Part shown: positions 1 through 9,796 of the stretch, in pieces
How positions within the stretch are numbered: position 1 is the first letter of the stretch
How the letters are laid out: every line of letters begins with the position of its first letter
Origin: Heterodera schachtii
Taxonomy: Eukaryota > Nematoda > Chromadorea > Rhabditida > Heteroderidae
Length of the DNA stretch: 64,000 nt
Direction: 5' to 3'
Assembly (NCBI GenBank): GCA_023374025.1
Contig: SIJG01000109.1
Location: 65,577-129,576, forward strand
The notes under the pieces: model-generated
Database searches by the model: none
What the model was told of the DNA's origin: nothing
The model's input: only the letters and a program-made list of their open reading frames with translations
Translations under genes and position numbers: made by a program

Positions 1-820
1 ATGACCGGCATTAACCAATACCCCTGTTTTCGGTTATACCGGTTTTTGGACCCCCGTGCTTTTCAAAACATTTTTGGCAACAGGGGGTCAAGCGGTGCGG
101 ATAGGCGACGCCGTGGAAATTTTTTTTGGAAATTTAGTTAAAAACAGTTTTCGATTTCTATTCGGTAAATGACCGTGACCCACCCTAATAAAACACTAAG
201 AACTAATTAATTTTGAAAAAATTAAAATAAATTAGGGTTTCAAGCTAAACAGGACGATCGATGGACAGCTTAGCAACAGGGACAACATAAAGGACAGCAA
301 CAAGAACAGATGGAAGAAGAAGTGCAAAGATGAGGAGGGTGATGAAGGTTAAGAGATGGAACTGGAACAAAATGAGGAAGGGGAGGAGGAAGTGGACGAA
401 GGGACAGAAAAGGAAAGGGAGGAAGTGGATGAAGCAGAAGAAATCGAATACGATGAAGTTAAAGAAGATGGGGGGAATAGGCAATGATGGAATATGCTTG
501 ATGGAATTAATTGCCAAAACTGGCATTATTTTTTTGAAAATATGTTTATACAAGCATTATTTTTTAAATAAATTTTTCATACTAACCCAAAATGTAAACA
601 CGAAAATTTATTTATAAAGAACATTTAAAAAAGAGCATAATTGAATGAAAAAATAATTTCTTTAGGTTTTCTTAAAAAGGTGAAAAATGGGAAATTTTAC
701 ACAAATTAAGAAACATATGTATTTTCCGACTTACAGTTCGGGTGGTAAATATATAAAAACATAAAAACAAGTTAATTAATAGAAATAAATTTTTTCATCG
801 GATAGGAGGGTGGGAAAGTT
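1..820. other. gene-poor left edge with a purine-rich tract
   Basis: No convincing gene. Positions 300-490 are strongly purine-rich on the plus strand. An ATG at 356 opens 43 codons of mostly Glu, Asp and Lys, ending in TGA at 485-487, which could be the acidic tail of an exon or simple-sequence DNA. The antisense frame is a Phe/Leu/Pro shadow of the same tract. The rest is AT-rich with no recognised element. Confidence 0.4.
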
Positions 821-866
821 AATTGTATTTCTGAAACTATTCAATTTATTCATTTCTATTTTTTAG

Positions 867-1557
867 AAATTCTCAAAGCATCGATATTGATGAACGAATT
901 AAAGCTAAAAAATTTGATGTCGGAATTGGCTAGGCATTTTCCATGACGGAATATTCGTTGGCTGTTTTGCACATTTTGGGAATTCCAAAATCATTGCCAC
1001 CCATGCACAGCCAATTTCGCCAGAGCATCTATACTTTCTTGGAGTTTTGAGCAAAATGGCAACGAAAAATGTGCCGGGTACGCCAAAGAATTTATTAATT
1101 TGCATGCTATTAATTAATTACTTATTAATTAAGTGTCATCGCAGCATGCTTATTTTTACATTTGCACAAAACATACAAAATAATTAGTTTTTAGGTTCTA
1201 AAAAACCCCAAAATTGTTGCTAAAATTTTCAAATTTAGGTGTTAAAATGTAAAATTTTATCGAAAACAACAAAATTAAGCAAATCAGTGTGGAGGGAGAT
1301 ACATCGTTTTTAATATTAAAATTCTCGTCAACAAAATAAATAAATAAATTTTGAAGATGAATTTTTGAGAAAATTTTTCATTCCTTAGGGGGTTTATTTT
1401 TGAAATTTTTCATTGGTCTATTTAAATCAGCGATTTTATTTTTGCTAATTTTTGGGGATTAATCAGTTTTAACAATTTTTAGACCCCAAAAATCTGAGCC
1501 CTTATAATTTGCGATGCGAATATGTGGAAGCAACTGTTAGAAAAATTAGGGGTCACG
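867..1557 (+). pseudogene. UDP-glycosyltransferase pseudogene fragment
   Basis: Two exon remnants closely match exons of the UGT gene at 9797-13425. Positions 867-1077 match its exon 3 (10496-10708), with the same acceptor context and the same donor after a GTGCCGG end. In this copy a Gly-Glu codon pair has become Gly-stop (GGC TAG near 930), and one A is missing in the Ile-Pro-Lys-Ile segment near 990, shifting the frame. Positions 1493-1557 match the start and end of exon 5 with the middle deleted. No other UGT exon is found to the left or right. This is a decayed partial duplicate, homologous from about 820 to 1560. Confidence 0.85.
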
Positions 1558-1559
1558 TT

Positions 1560-2240
1560 GATTTGAGCTCCCACAGCTATTTTCGATCAGTCATTACAGT
1601 TGCAGTGATCACTGACCAGCTTTTTATTTGTGTTGTGTATGCCTTAGGGTAAATTAATGATTTTTCAAAACCGGAATTGACTTTGGGAAAAATTTTCCCG
1701 ATTTTGATACATATTATCCACCGCGCGCCTATCTCCAATGCCAGAAATCCTCATTTTTTTTTTGAAAAGCTAGCCCAAAGCACGAGCTTAAAATGGCATT
1801 CCATCCACAGGGACGGACCCTGTAATAGACAAGGCTTGGACCTGCTCGAACTCTAGTTTAATTTATACAATTAGAATTTTTTGTTGAAAAGTTCGGCAAT
1901 TCCCAAGTCCTTCTAACAAGTTTCCAGGGGGTTTTTGGGTCGCTGAACACGAATCCGCATCCATTTCGTCCAATCTCAAATCCCGGACCCAAATTCGAAC
2001 AAAAAGTCGAAAATTCAAATTTTCGAATTTCGCATTTTGGGTCTAAAAATGACTAAATGATCTTATATTGCAAAATTGGTAGCTTCTAGAATGCTTTCGT
2101 GTATTTAAACCGATATTGAATCAAAAATGGGAAACTCTTATCATGCTCTATTAGCCTTACAAAAGCGGCTAGATTTTCAAGCCTGGAAAAAAATAACTAG
2201 GTATGTCTAATTGCTAATGAAAGTAATGCTTCTGACTAGG
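1560..2240. other. non-coding repeat remnants
   Basis: No gene seen. The stretch 1922-2030 carries a dispersed repeat that recurs at 5398-5450 (CCAGGGG..TTTT..GGGTC..CACGAATC), and its CGAACAAAAAGT core recurs in the foldback element at 34740-34935. A TTGCAGTGATCACTGACCAG block near 1600 recurs near 23040. Confidence 0.5.
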
Positions 2241-2365
2241 GTTCAAGCCCCGTGGGCGGGGGTGGCTTTTCGCGGGGGCGGGGGTTGGCGGGGGGTCAGA
2301 GTTGCGTGGGCGGTAACGGGGGCACGATAACCCCGCCCCCGCGGGGGCGGGAGTCTGGTTCTATC
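2240..2365. repeat. GC-rich G-run repeat (G-quadruplex potential), copy 1
   Basis: A sharply GC-rich island in AT-rich DNA. It begins with TAGGGTTCAAGCCCCG and has several runs of five or six G on the plus strand within about 60 bases, then C-runs. A related island, largely in the opposite orientation, lies at 10296-10450 inside intron 2 of the UGT gene. The boundaries and element class are not resolved. Confidence 0.6.
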
Positions 2366-3020
2366 GAATGATACCAAGAATATTGAATTCGGATGTTTCT
2401 AGAAAAAGTTATTGGTACATTAAAATTTGCCGAATTGTTTTATGGCCGTGTGAACTGCAATAGAGCTCCCCCCCCCTTTGCTTTTATTGATGTCGTCACA
2501 TTTAATTTTCACACTTCATTTAGACGATTGTATGAACGCAAAGGTCGTCCAAAAATGAGTGCCGGGCCCAGCGGAAGAAAAAATTGAATGAATTATTTAG
2601 AAATGACAAATGATCGATCATTAGGAATGGAAATTGATCTGCTGGATAATTGCTCCTAACATTTATTTGTTGCTTGACTTCAGTTAGGTATTATGTAATA
2701 AAATTTGAAAGACTCATAAATTTTTTCATATGTATCGAATTGCTTAAAATTTACTTCAAAAGATTCTCCTTTTAAAAGTTTTTTTAGATAACAAATTTGT
2801 TCAGTTTGATTGGGAATGAGCGAGTTATGGCTGATCAAAATAAATAGTGCAAAAAAGCATTTATCTGTGTAATTTTTGAATTATCGCGCAAAAAATGGAC
2901 GCCAATTAAACTATTTGGCGAAATGAATAATTTTGTCTAACAGTTTTTCATTGTGGCACCTAAACTGTACAAGTGCTTGCTCAAAAAACCTTAATTTGAT
3001 ATTATATCAAAATTATCTTT
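2366..3020. other. intergenic; short shared repeat at 2545-2625
   Basis: No gene supported. Positions 2545-2625, with the block ATGAGTGCCGGGCCCAGCGG and the following ATTTAGAAATGACAAATGATCGATCAT, recur almost exactly at about 5962-6032. The stretch just before 3020 is the presumed 5' flank of F-box-like gene A. Confidence 0.5.
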
Positions 3021-3162
3021 TTAATGGCACCACCCATTAAAAAAAATAGAGTTTTCTTCCGACAACCGCCGCCTCATTTCTTCTACCGAAATTAGTGAAC
3101 ATGAACAACAGCAACCGCTGGGTTCACTTGTGACAGCACTTGGAAAACGGCGAAGTGTTCGA

Positions 3163-4775
3163 ATGGCCAAGAAAATGAATCGACGGTTGGGGACGAATTT
3201 GAAACGGTCATTCAAAATTGGCAATTTTTCATTTTCAATTTCTGAATTTGGACTCACCGACCGAAAATGAAACTTTTTGATGAGAGAAAAACTCAATTTT
3301 TCCAACCAGCTAAAGCAATTTCCCGCATTTCAGCTGGGTTTGCAACGACTTGTGGATGGATATTTTCCCGTTTTTTGGTCGTTCTCAACTCGGCCTTAAA
3401 CTGGCACTTCTTTCGCCACGTTTCAATGCATTGGTAGACAAGCATTTTGATGGCAAAAGCGAATTGACACTTTGGAGATCAATCGCAATTTGCAAGGGAT
3501 ATCGAATGCCGAAAATATCTGTACAGAAAGACTTTGTCGAATTTCCATTGCCCGACCGTCCGTTGCCCAACAAAATTCGCTTTAGGGATCTGTGGATTAA
3601 GTAATTCAAAATTAAAAACACAGTAAAAACGGCTCTTGTGCACTTTAGGCGTCCAAAGTTTCTTTGGTCAGAACTTTTTTTTTTTTTTTTGCTTGGTCAA
3701 CGCCAATATTTTCTTGGTATCAAACGAAAGCTTAAAGGCACCGGAGGAAATTCATAAATAAACAATAAAGATCAAATACTGACATTAGTAAAAAAAAAAT
3801 TAAAAAATTACAACGAGTTAAACACGAAATGCATCTTTTTCGAGTATATTCAAGAATTTTTTTGTTTTTGTTTTGTTTATTGCATTTAGCCGAGAATTTA
3901 GTTCTACAAAACTTCTATAGACTTTAAGCTTTCGTTTGACACCAAGAAAATATTGGCATTGGCCAAGTAAGAAAAAAGTTATGGCCAAGGAAACTGAACA
4001 TTGGACGCCGAAAAAGTGCACATAGCCAAAAAACAAAACAAAAACATACATATATTTTTTTTCAGGTACATAAACCATTCCGTGATTGCATTTTTTCGCT
4101 CCAACCAGCACATTTTGAACAAAGGCATCAATTTGTGTTTAAATTATCTTATTGGCCAGCCAATTTGGGATGTTTTTGTCCGAGAATTTTGGCCCCTTTT
4201 TGCGCCAAACATTCGCGGGTTGGGCCTTTTCGGTGGTCCTCATTTGGACAATTTGCTTCGTCTCATTTCACCAACAATACTCACCGATCTTGATCAATTG
4301 AATTCAATCCATTCCGATTGTCCGTTTTACGCCGATGGGATCGGCTTTGGAAATGCAAATCCGCCAAATGTCGCCGGCCAAGCGCTGTCCAAATGGCTTC
4401 ACACTCCGACCAAAGATGGACAGTTGAAGCAGTTTCATTGCAATGTTCATTATGCTGTAGCATCGGCAATAGAAAAATGGTTAAACAATTTCAAGGAGGT
4501 CAGCAGTCAGCCCAATTCCTTCGACATTAATGCATTCTTCACCGCGAAACCATAGGGAACAAGACAAAATTTTGATGCCAATTTTTTTTTTCTTATAGTT
4601 TTCAAACTTGAAATTTTTTTTCAAGAAAAATCTGTTTTTTTTTAAAGAATTTCAAAAAAAAATTTTTTTTTTTTTTTTCTAGAGGTTTTATGGAAAAAAT
4701 TTTTCATCCAGTAAGTAAATTCATAGAAAAAATTCGAGAAAACGCTAGAAAAAAACATTTTTTTTCATGAAATCT

Positions 4776-4823
<48 letters not shown>

Positions 4824-5182
4824 TAAAAATAAAAAAACTAATTGTAACAATAAGCACTTTTTTTCTTTAAATTTTTTAAAAAACTTTTTCCAATATTAAT
4901 TGAGCTATTTAAAAAAAATCTTTTTTTTTTAATTCGTTGGCAAATTTTTGTCCCGGTGAAATTATGGGGTGCAGCACCACCCCTAAACCATCATCATAAA
5001 AATGTTAATTAACTCCATTCGTTTTTTGCTGTGTTTAGGCATTTCGCTGTGCCACCACCACTTGTGCCCGTCACATTTTGTCACTTGTTTTACCCACATC
5101 AGCGCAAATTGTGCCATTTGAATTGGTCAATGAAGGAACTCGTGAAAAACTGTCAATGGAGAAAGGAGTCGGGCATTTTTGA
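3163..5182 (+). CDS. F-box-like family protein, gene A
   Basis: Four exons with consistent phases: 3163-3206, 3334-3600, 4066-4498 and 5039-5182, about 295 residues. Exon 2 carries an F-box-like segment (VCNDLWMDIF, then SQLGLKLALLSPRFNALVDK), which in true F-box proteins binds SKP1 in an SCF ubiquitin ligase. Exon 3 is a larger family-specific region (SPTILTDLDQLNSI, GQALSKWLHTP). The start is uncertain. The good frame is open upstream to 3025 (RRLISSTEIS) without an ATG, while the ATG at 3024 is one base out of frame with it. The related locus at 28016 has the same offset. The C-terminus is probably broken: a TGA at 5180 follows the FELVNE-like segment, while the next frame stays open through KWPSLGGEAMPNWADG. 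Intron 3 contains a (TA)n tract. Confidence 0.7.
4779..4819. repeat. (TA)n microsatellite
   Basis: About 20 uninterrupted TA units in intron 3 of F-box-like gene A. In the duplicate copy this position is the ATATATAT target of the hAT-type element at 23515-24346. Confidence 0.95.
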
Positions 5183-5450
5183 AGTGGCCGTCATTGGGTG
5201 GTGAAGCGATGCCCAATTGGGCAGACGGTTCAGTGGGAGGACGAAAATTGGAACAATTTGAACAATATCGTCATTACATTGTTCGAAGCAAACAATTGCA
5301 TGTGGTGAGCATGAAGAGCAACAGAAATCGGTACTTATGTGGTTTAGACCACATAAAAAAAAATAAAACTTTTAATGCATTAATTATAAACATGCTTCCA
5401 GGGGTTTTCGGGGTCACTAAGCACGAATCTGAACTCAGATTAAAATTTCG

Positions 5451-5706
5451 AACACCTAACCCCGAATTGAATTTTTTTCGAAATTTTTTGATAAAAAATT
5501 TTTTTTCGCCGTCGCCTTCAGTGAAATTCCAATGAATTTTCTTAAATTTGCTTTTTTATATTAATGATTTGTTTATTTCATACCATATTCATGATCAGCA
5601 CCCTTCTCAAATCGCTGTATATTCATTGGAATTTCACTGAAGGCAACGGCGAAAAAAAATTTTTGAAAAAAAATTCGAAAAATGTTCGAATTCGGGGTTA
5701 GGGTTA
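5451..5706. mobile_element. foldback element (long inverted repeat)
   Basis: Left arm about 5451-5537 and right arm about 5622-5706 are inverted complements (CTAACCCCGAATT at the outer end, CAGTGAAATTCCAATGAAT at the inner end), with a loop of about 85 bases. The corresponding region of the duplicate (about 25612-25640) lacks it. The block just outside the left arm (5398-5450) is the same dispersed repeat seen at 1922. No coding capacity. Confidence 0.8.
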
Positions 5707-5935
5707 ATAATTTTAACAAAAACATGTTGAGCAATGATCGGCCTGGGCCTGGATTTTTTCTGGATCTGGCTCTTTTTGTCCAGGAAACCCAAGTCCAGGT
5801 CCAACATGGAATCAAATGTTGAACTTTTTTTGAGGGGAAAAAACAAATTTTTCTAAAACCACTTCAAATGCACGAAGTATGAAGCTAAATTCCTTGTATT
5901 TGCTTTAGCCGGTTGTCTCCACGAAAGGCGCGCCA

Positions 5936-6655
5936 AAAGAACGCAGAATTAAATCGTCTGAAAATGAGTGCCGGGCCCAGCGGACAGAAAACAGTGAATG
6001 AATTATTTGGAAATGACAAATGATCGATCATCAATTAAGGCATGTACTCAAAATATGGCCATAAAACATGGACGAAAAAGCGCAATTTGAATTTGGCTAA
6101 TGAAAAAAAGTCTTTTCGAAATTAGTCGTTCACGGGCAATTGTACTATATTTTTCAGGACTTTTCATTTTTCGTGCTTTTTTGGCGTTTTTTATGATTTT
6201 TAGTCGACTTTTTGGAAATTTCCCTAGTTATGAAAAATCAGTCGAAAAATAATCCCCATTCTCCATTTATCCCCCAGTATCCAATTATCCTCCCCCCTTT
6301 TCTGAGGTTGAAAAATAATGCCCCATGTAGGATAATTAAAGAAATACGGTATGCCCAACTTTTAACGTTTTTATTAGCCATTTCATCAACGATTAATTCA
6401 TTCACAACGATACATAACAGATAACATACAATGGAAATGGACGCATTTGCGAGCAAGCAAAGGTCAAATAAATACAAACAGACAAATTGGACACAATACA
6501 ATATTGAAATGGCCATAGTGCACACATCACTATTATCCTGCAAAATTTCTAAAAAATTCTTTAAGTTTAAAAAAAGTTATGACCTGAGAAGCTCAAAAAA
6601 CCAAGTTTTTTTGAACATTTTTAGTCATAACTTTCTTGAAACTTAAAGAAACTGG
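5936..6655. other. intergenic, insertion relative to the duplicate copy
   Basis: No gene. The part before 6411 is absent from the copy at 25.86 kb and includes the repeat at 5962-6032 shared with 2545-2625. The part after 6531 has inverted CAAGTTTTTTTGAAC-type segments near 6560-6640. Confidence 0.4.
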
Positions 6656-6908
6656 AAAATATTGATCATAGTCACCAAACTCAAAATTGCTTAAAAACGG
6701 TCAGAATCGATGTAAAACGCATAAAAATGGGACGGAAAAACAAAATTAGGGGCGCGCTTGCCCTTTTTCAAGCTGAAAAAGTGCCCTAATTTGAAAAATT
6801 TTGAATTTAGAAATTAAAAGAAAAGATATTTTTCTTAAAAACGGTCAGAATCGATGTCAAACGTAAAACGCATAAAAATGATGAGGAATATGCAAATTAG
6901 GAGCGCGC

Positions 6909-8150
6909 TTGGCCTTTAAAAGCTACGCAAGATTTTTTTTTGTTGAAAATGTAAAGGACGAAGGTCAGGAAGAGTTGGGTCAGTGCTGTCGAGAAGAGAA
7001 TATGGCCATTTCATTATTGCTTACATCCAAAATGGTCAATTTAATCCATCTGTACGACTTATCCCGAGACCCGAATGAGCTCCTTAAATTTCTGCGAAAT
7101 TTTGAATTAATTCCGAAAAACAAATCATGTCCAAAATTCAACTCGCCTATGGAAATTCGAGAATACAACTCTTTTACTGAGCATTTTATTTGGCGATGTC
7201 GTGCAAAACACCAACCGAAACCAAGGGCTTCCTATGAGCTGTGTGAAACGATGCGAAGCATTCGGGATGGAACATTTTTTGGAAAGGCTGAAGGATTTGG
7301 GGGAGGAAGCAATTGAGCATGTTCCATGTGTGGTCTATGTAAAAAAAGCAATTTAAAGATGGTTTACAATTTTCTTATTGCGCTAAAAAACCGCCGCACA
7401 CTCGACTACGGCGGCCAGTAGGTGGGGCGAGACTACGGGCTACGGAAGAAGTCTGCGCGTGATCCGCAGGCGGTTGACTGATTGGCGGGGCCTTTCGGGC
7501 CCCCGCAGTCAACCGCCTGTGGCGCTCGTCAGACGTCTTCCTCCGCCCTCCGTCTCGCCCCACTACTTGCTCCGTCTTCGCATGCTCCCCTTTGCGAAGT
7601 TAAGATGCTCGGATTCAGCCATATGTGGGCCAGGGGCTAAATTGATTGACATTACGCATGAGTTGGAGATGAATTACGTCACCTGTGTGAACTGGGCGTC
7701 CTTTTGTCGCGAAATATGCTTAATTGCATTTACAAAACACCCAAAAAAAATTGGAGGCGTTGGAAAAACTGTGGAGGTGGATGAATCTAAATTTGGGAAA
7801 AGAAAGTACTGGAAAGGGCATCACGTGGATGGGTGCTGGGTCTTTGGAGGCCTTGAAAGAGAATCGGAGAGAGTATTATGGAAGTAGAGAAGCGGTAAAT
7901 TTAGGGGTTCCCATGCTTAAACCGGCATTAATATCATCTAGTGTTGCTGAGACGCTCGTGCCATTGATTAAAAAATGGATAGAACCAGGAAGCACGATTG
8001 TATCAGACTATTGGCGCGCATATGACTGTTTGGGCGCTAATGGATATAATCATTTAAAAGTTAATCATTCGATTAATTTCGTTGATAAAGAAGACTCATC
8101 AATAGCATTAAAAAAGTTATTTAAAAGCCTTTTGAGTGCTTTTTATATTC
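6909..8150 (+). pseudogene. Merlin/ISXO2-like transposase, broken
   Basis: Piecewise homology to ISXO2-like (DDE_Tnp_IS1595) transposases, which cut and rejoin DNA at the element ends. Frame one (to about 7316) has an N-terminal zinc-ribbon-like region (CPKFNSPMEIR, FIWRCR, SIRDGTFFGKA). The second cysteine of the first CxxC pair is Phe here. After the hairpin insertion the frame resumes with ITHELEMN, FCREICL, KTVEVDESKFGKRKYWKG (first catalytic Asp) and CWVFGGLERES. A frameshift near 7860-7950 then moves to VAETLVPLIKKWIEPGS and IVSDYWRAYDCL (second Asp), NHSINFVD. The region expected to hold the third acidic residue is missing, because the right inverted repeat follows. Dead copy. Confidence 0.85.
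7383..7610. other. GC-rich nested hairpin inserted in the transposase
   Basis: A GC-rich block interrupts the Merlin transposase. A stem pairs 7422-7433 (GTGGGGCGAGAC) with 7552-7563. Inside it GGAAGAAGTCTG pairs with CAGACGTCTTCC (one mismatch), then GCAGGCGGTTGACTG (7466-7480) with CAGTCAACCGCCTGT (7506-7520), capped by GCGGGGCC-TTTC-GGGCCCCCGC (7485-7506). A smaller CCGCCG..CGGCGG hairpin lies at 7391-7415. No ORF is convincing. It could be a foldback element or a structured RNA gene. Confidence 0.65.
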
Positions 8151-8325
8151 ACCGTCAATTGAGTCCCAGAAGAGTTTGGCACTCCAATTCCGGCACTTTT
8201 CAGCCTGAAAAGGGCAAGCGCGCCCCTAATTTTATTTTTCCATCCCATTTTTATGCGTTTTACATCGATTCTGACCGTTTTTAAGCAATTTTGATTATTA
8301 TTCACATTACGATCAATAATTAGGT

Positions 8326-8765
8326 GTTTAATTTTCACTTTGAAAACTCGATTTTATGGGTGTATTTTTCCCGAAACTTCGGGTAAATTACCCGAAGCTG
8401 AAGCGCGAAGTTCGAAACTCAAAAAACCCGAAGTTTTCGAAGCTCGAAGTTTCGCCTAGCCCAAGATCCCGGCCGATACACCTAAAATTCTTATATAGAA
8501 ATTGAATGAGTTTATTAAAAACAACAAAAATTCATCGCGGAACATTGAAAATCAAAGCATCATATTTTTTGAAAACCCGTCACAGGGCCCTGAATTTTGA
8601 ATTTTCTGTCGATGCCGGTTAGCTCATTACTTTGTGAAGTCGCGTTGCTTTGTTTTGACTAATTGATCGAAAGTGTTGGTGGTTTTTTACTCTTTTGGAC
8701 ATTTTGTGGGTCAGCGGTAACGGGGGGCGGAAGTTTGGGCACCAAATTAAGGATTAAAAAATAAA
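8326..8765. other. intergenic with CCCGAAG/CTTCGGG hairpins
   Basis: Positions 8370-8460 are packed with short inverted motifs (CCCGAAACTTCGGG, CCCGAAGCT, CGAAGCTCGAAG) that could form small hairpins, probably a transposon end. Nothing else is recognised. Confidence 0.4.
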
Positions 8766-8770
8766 TGATC

Positions 8771-9260
8771 GGAAATTCTAGCAAAAAATTAATCGTTTTT
8801 CTTTTTTCATAAGATCACGGCACTTTTTATGAATTACGACCAATTTTTTTTTCTTCACAGTGATTTATTGATGGGAAATTCTAGCAAAAAATTAATCGTT
8901 TTTCTTTTTTCATAAGACCACGGCACTTTTTATGAATTACGACCAATTTTTTTTTCTTCACAGTGATTTATTGATGGGAAATTCTAGCAAAAAATTAATC
9001 GTTTTTCTTTTTTCATAAGATCACGGCACTTTTTATGAATTACGACCAATTTTTTTTTCTTCACAGTGATTTATTGATGGGAAATTCTAGCAAAAAATTA
9101 ATCGTTTTTCTTTTTTCATAAGATCACGGCACTTTTTATGAATTACGACCAATTTTTTTTTCTTCACAGTGATTTATTGATGGGAAATTCTAGCAAAAAA
9201 TTAATCGTTTTTCTTTTTTCATAAGATCACGGCACTTTTTATGAATTACGACCAATTTTT
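8771..9260. repeat. 103-bp tandem repeat, about 4.75 copies
   Basis: The phrase GGAAATTCTAGCAAAAAATT starts at 8771, 8874, 8977, 9080 and 9183, giving an exact 103-base period. The units differ by very few bases (for example AAGATCACGG against AAGACCACGG), so the array expanded recently. Each unit contains GCACTTTTTATGAATTACG and ends in TTTATTGAT. It lies about 540 bases upstream of the UGT start. Confidence 0.97.
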
Positions 9261-9796
9261 CAATGATATTTAAATGCAGCAAGAATCGTTTAAAAACAGC
9301 AGTTTTTCATTTTCAAATATATAATTTAAAAATACTACATATTTATGATAAAAAATCTTTTAAAATGACTAATTTTTTCCTCTTTTTTTTTGGATTTGGC
9401 CTTTTTAAGAAATAATTATCAATTTGCTCCTATATGAGCAAAGTTATGCAAAATTTTTGTGTTAAAAAAATATTTAAAGCAAGAGCATTCACTCGAGAAG
9501 CATTTAGTTTTAGTTGAGAAGTTTTCATCAGAGAGCGAGAGCCGGGAATAGGGAGCCATTATAGGACTAATGTGCAATTTGGGAAACCATTTATTAGTCC
9601 CGGATTTTGGCTAATTCGTCCTTTCCCTCAAATGCACTCGTCCTTTTCGACATCTTTTATGGGCTTGGCATCAGTGCAATCACTCAATTAAAAGCACATT
9701 ATTTTTTGCACGGCACTACAATACAAAATATAAACGTTTTTTTAATACAAAATTATTTTTAATATTTACAAATAAAGTTTTCAGAATTACTGAAAA
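9261..9796. other. 5' flank of the UGT gene
   Basis: No gene. AT-rich with one mixed-composition stretch (9535-9680). A TACAAAATAT-rich segment with AATAAAG lies just before the ATG at 9797. No clear promoter motif can be named. Confidence 0.4.

Larger units (their letters stand above)
4525..6529 (+). repeat. segmental duplication, copy 1
   Basis: Positions 4525-5320, 5720-5935 and 6412-6529 match 23257-25610, 25645-25858 and 25867-25984 closely in the same order and orientation. Copy 1 contains inserted material at about 5340-5710 (including a foldback element) and 5936-6411 that is absent from copy 2. Copy 2 contains two DNA transposons absent from copy 1. The shared part covers the end of exon 3/intron 3, exon 4 and the 3' flank of F-box-like gene A. 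Confidence 0.9.
6658..8325 (+). mobile_element. degenerate Merlin/ISXO2-type DNA transposon
   Basis: Terminal inverted repeats of about 100 bases (6684-6793 and 8178-8295) share AAACGGTCAGAATCGATGTA and GGGGCGCGCTTGCCC, and flank a broken transposase of the IS1595/ISXO2 (Merlin) class. The left repeat is partly duplicated in tandem at 6835-6930. A GC-rich hairpin block interrupts the transposase. The outer ends are approximate: ATTGATC-like sequence matches on both sides, but no clear target duplication was found. The element is non-functional as it stands. Confidence 0.8.

Noticed and set aside
245..553. 102-codon Phe/Leu-rich minus-strand frame
   Set aside because: Antisense of the purine-rich tract at 300-490; low-complexity, no start or splice support.
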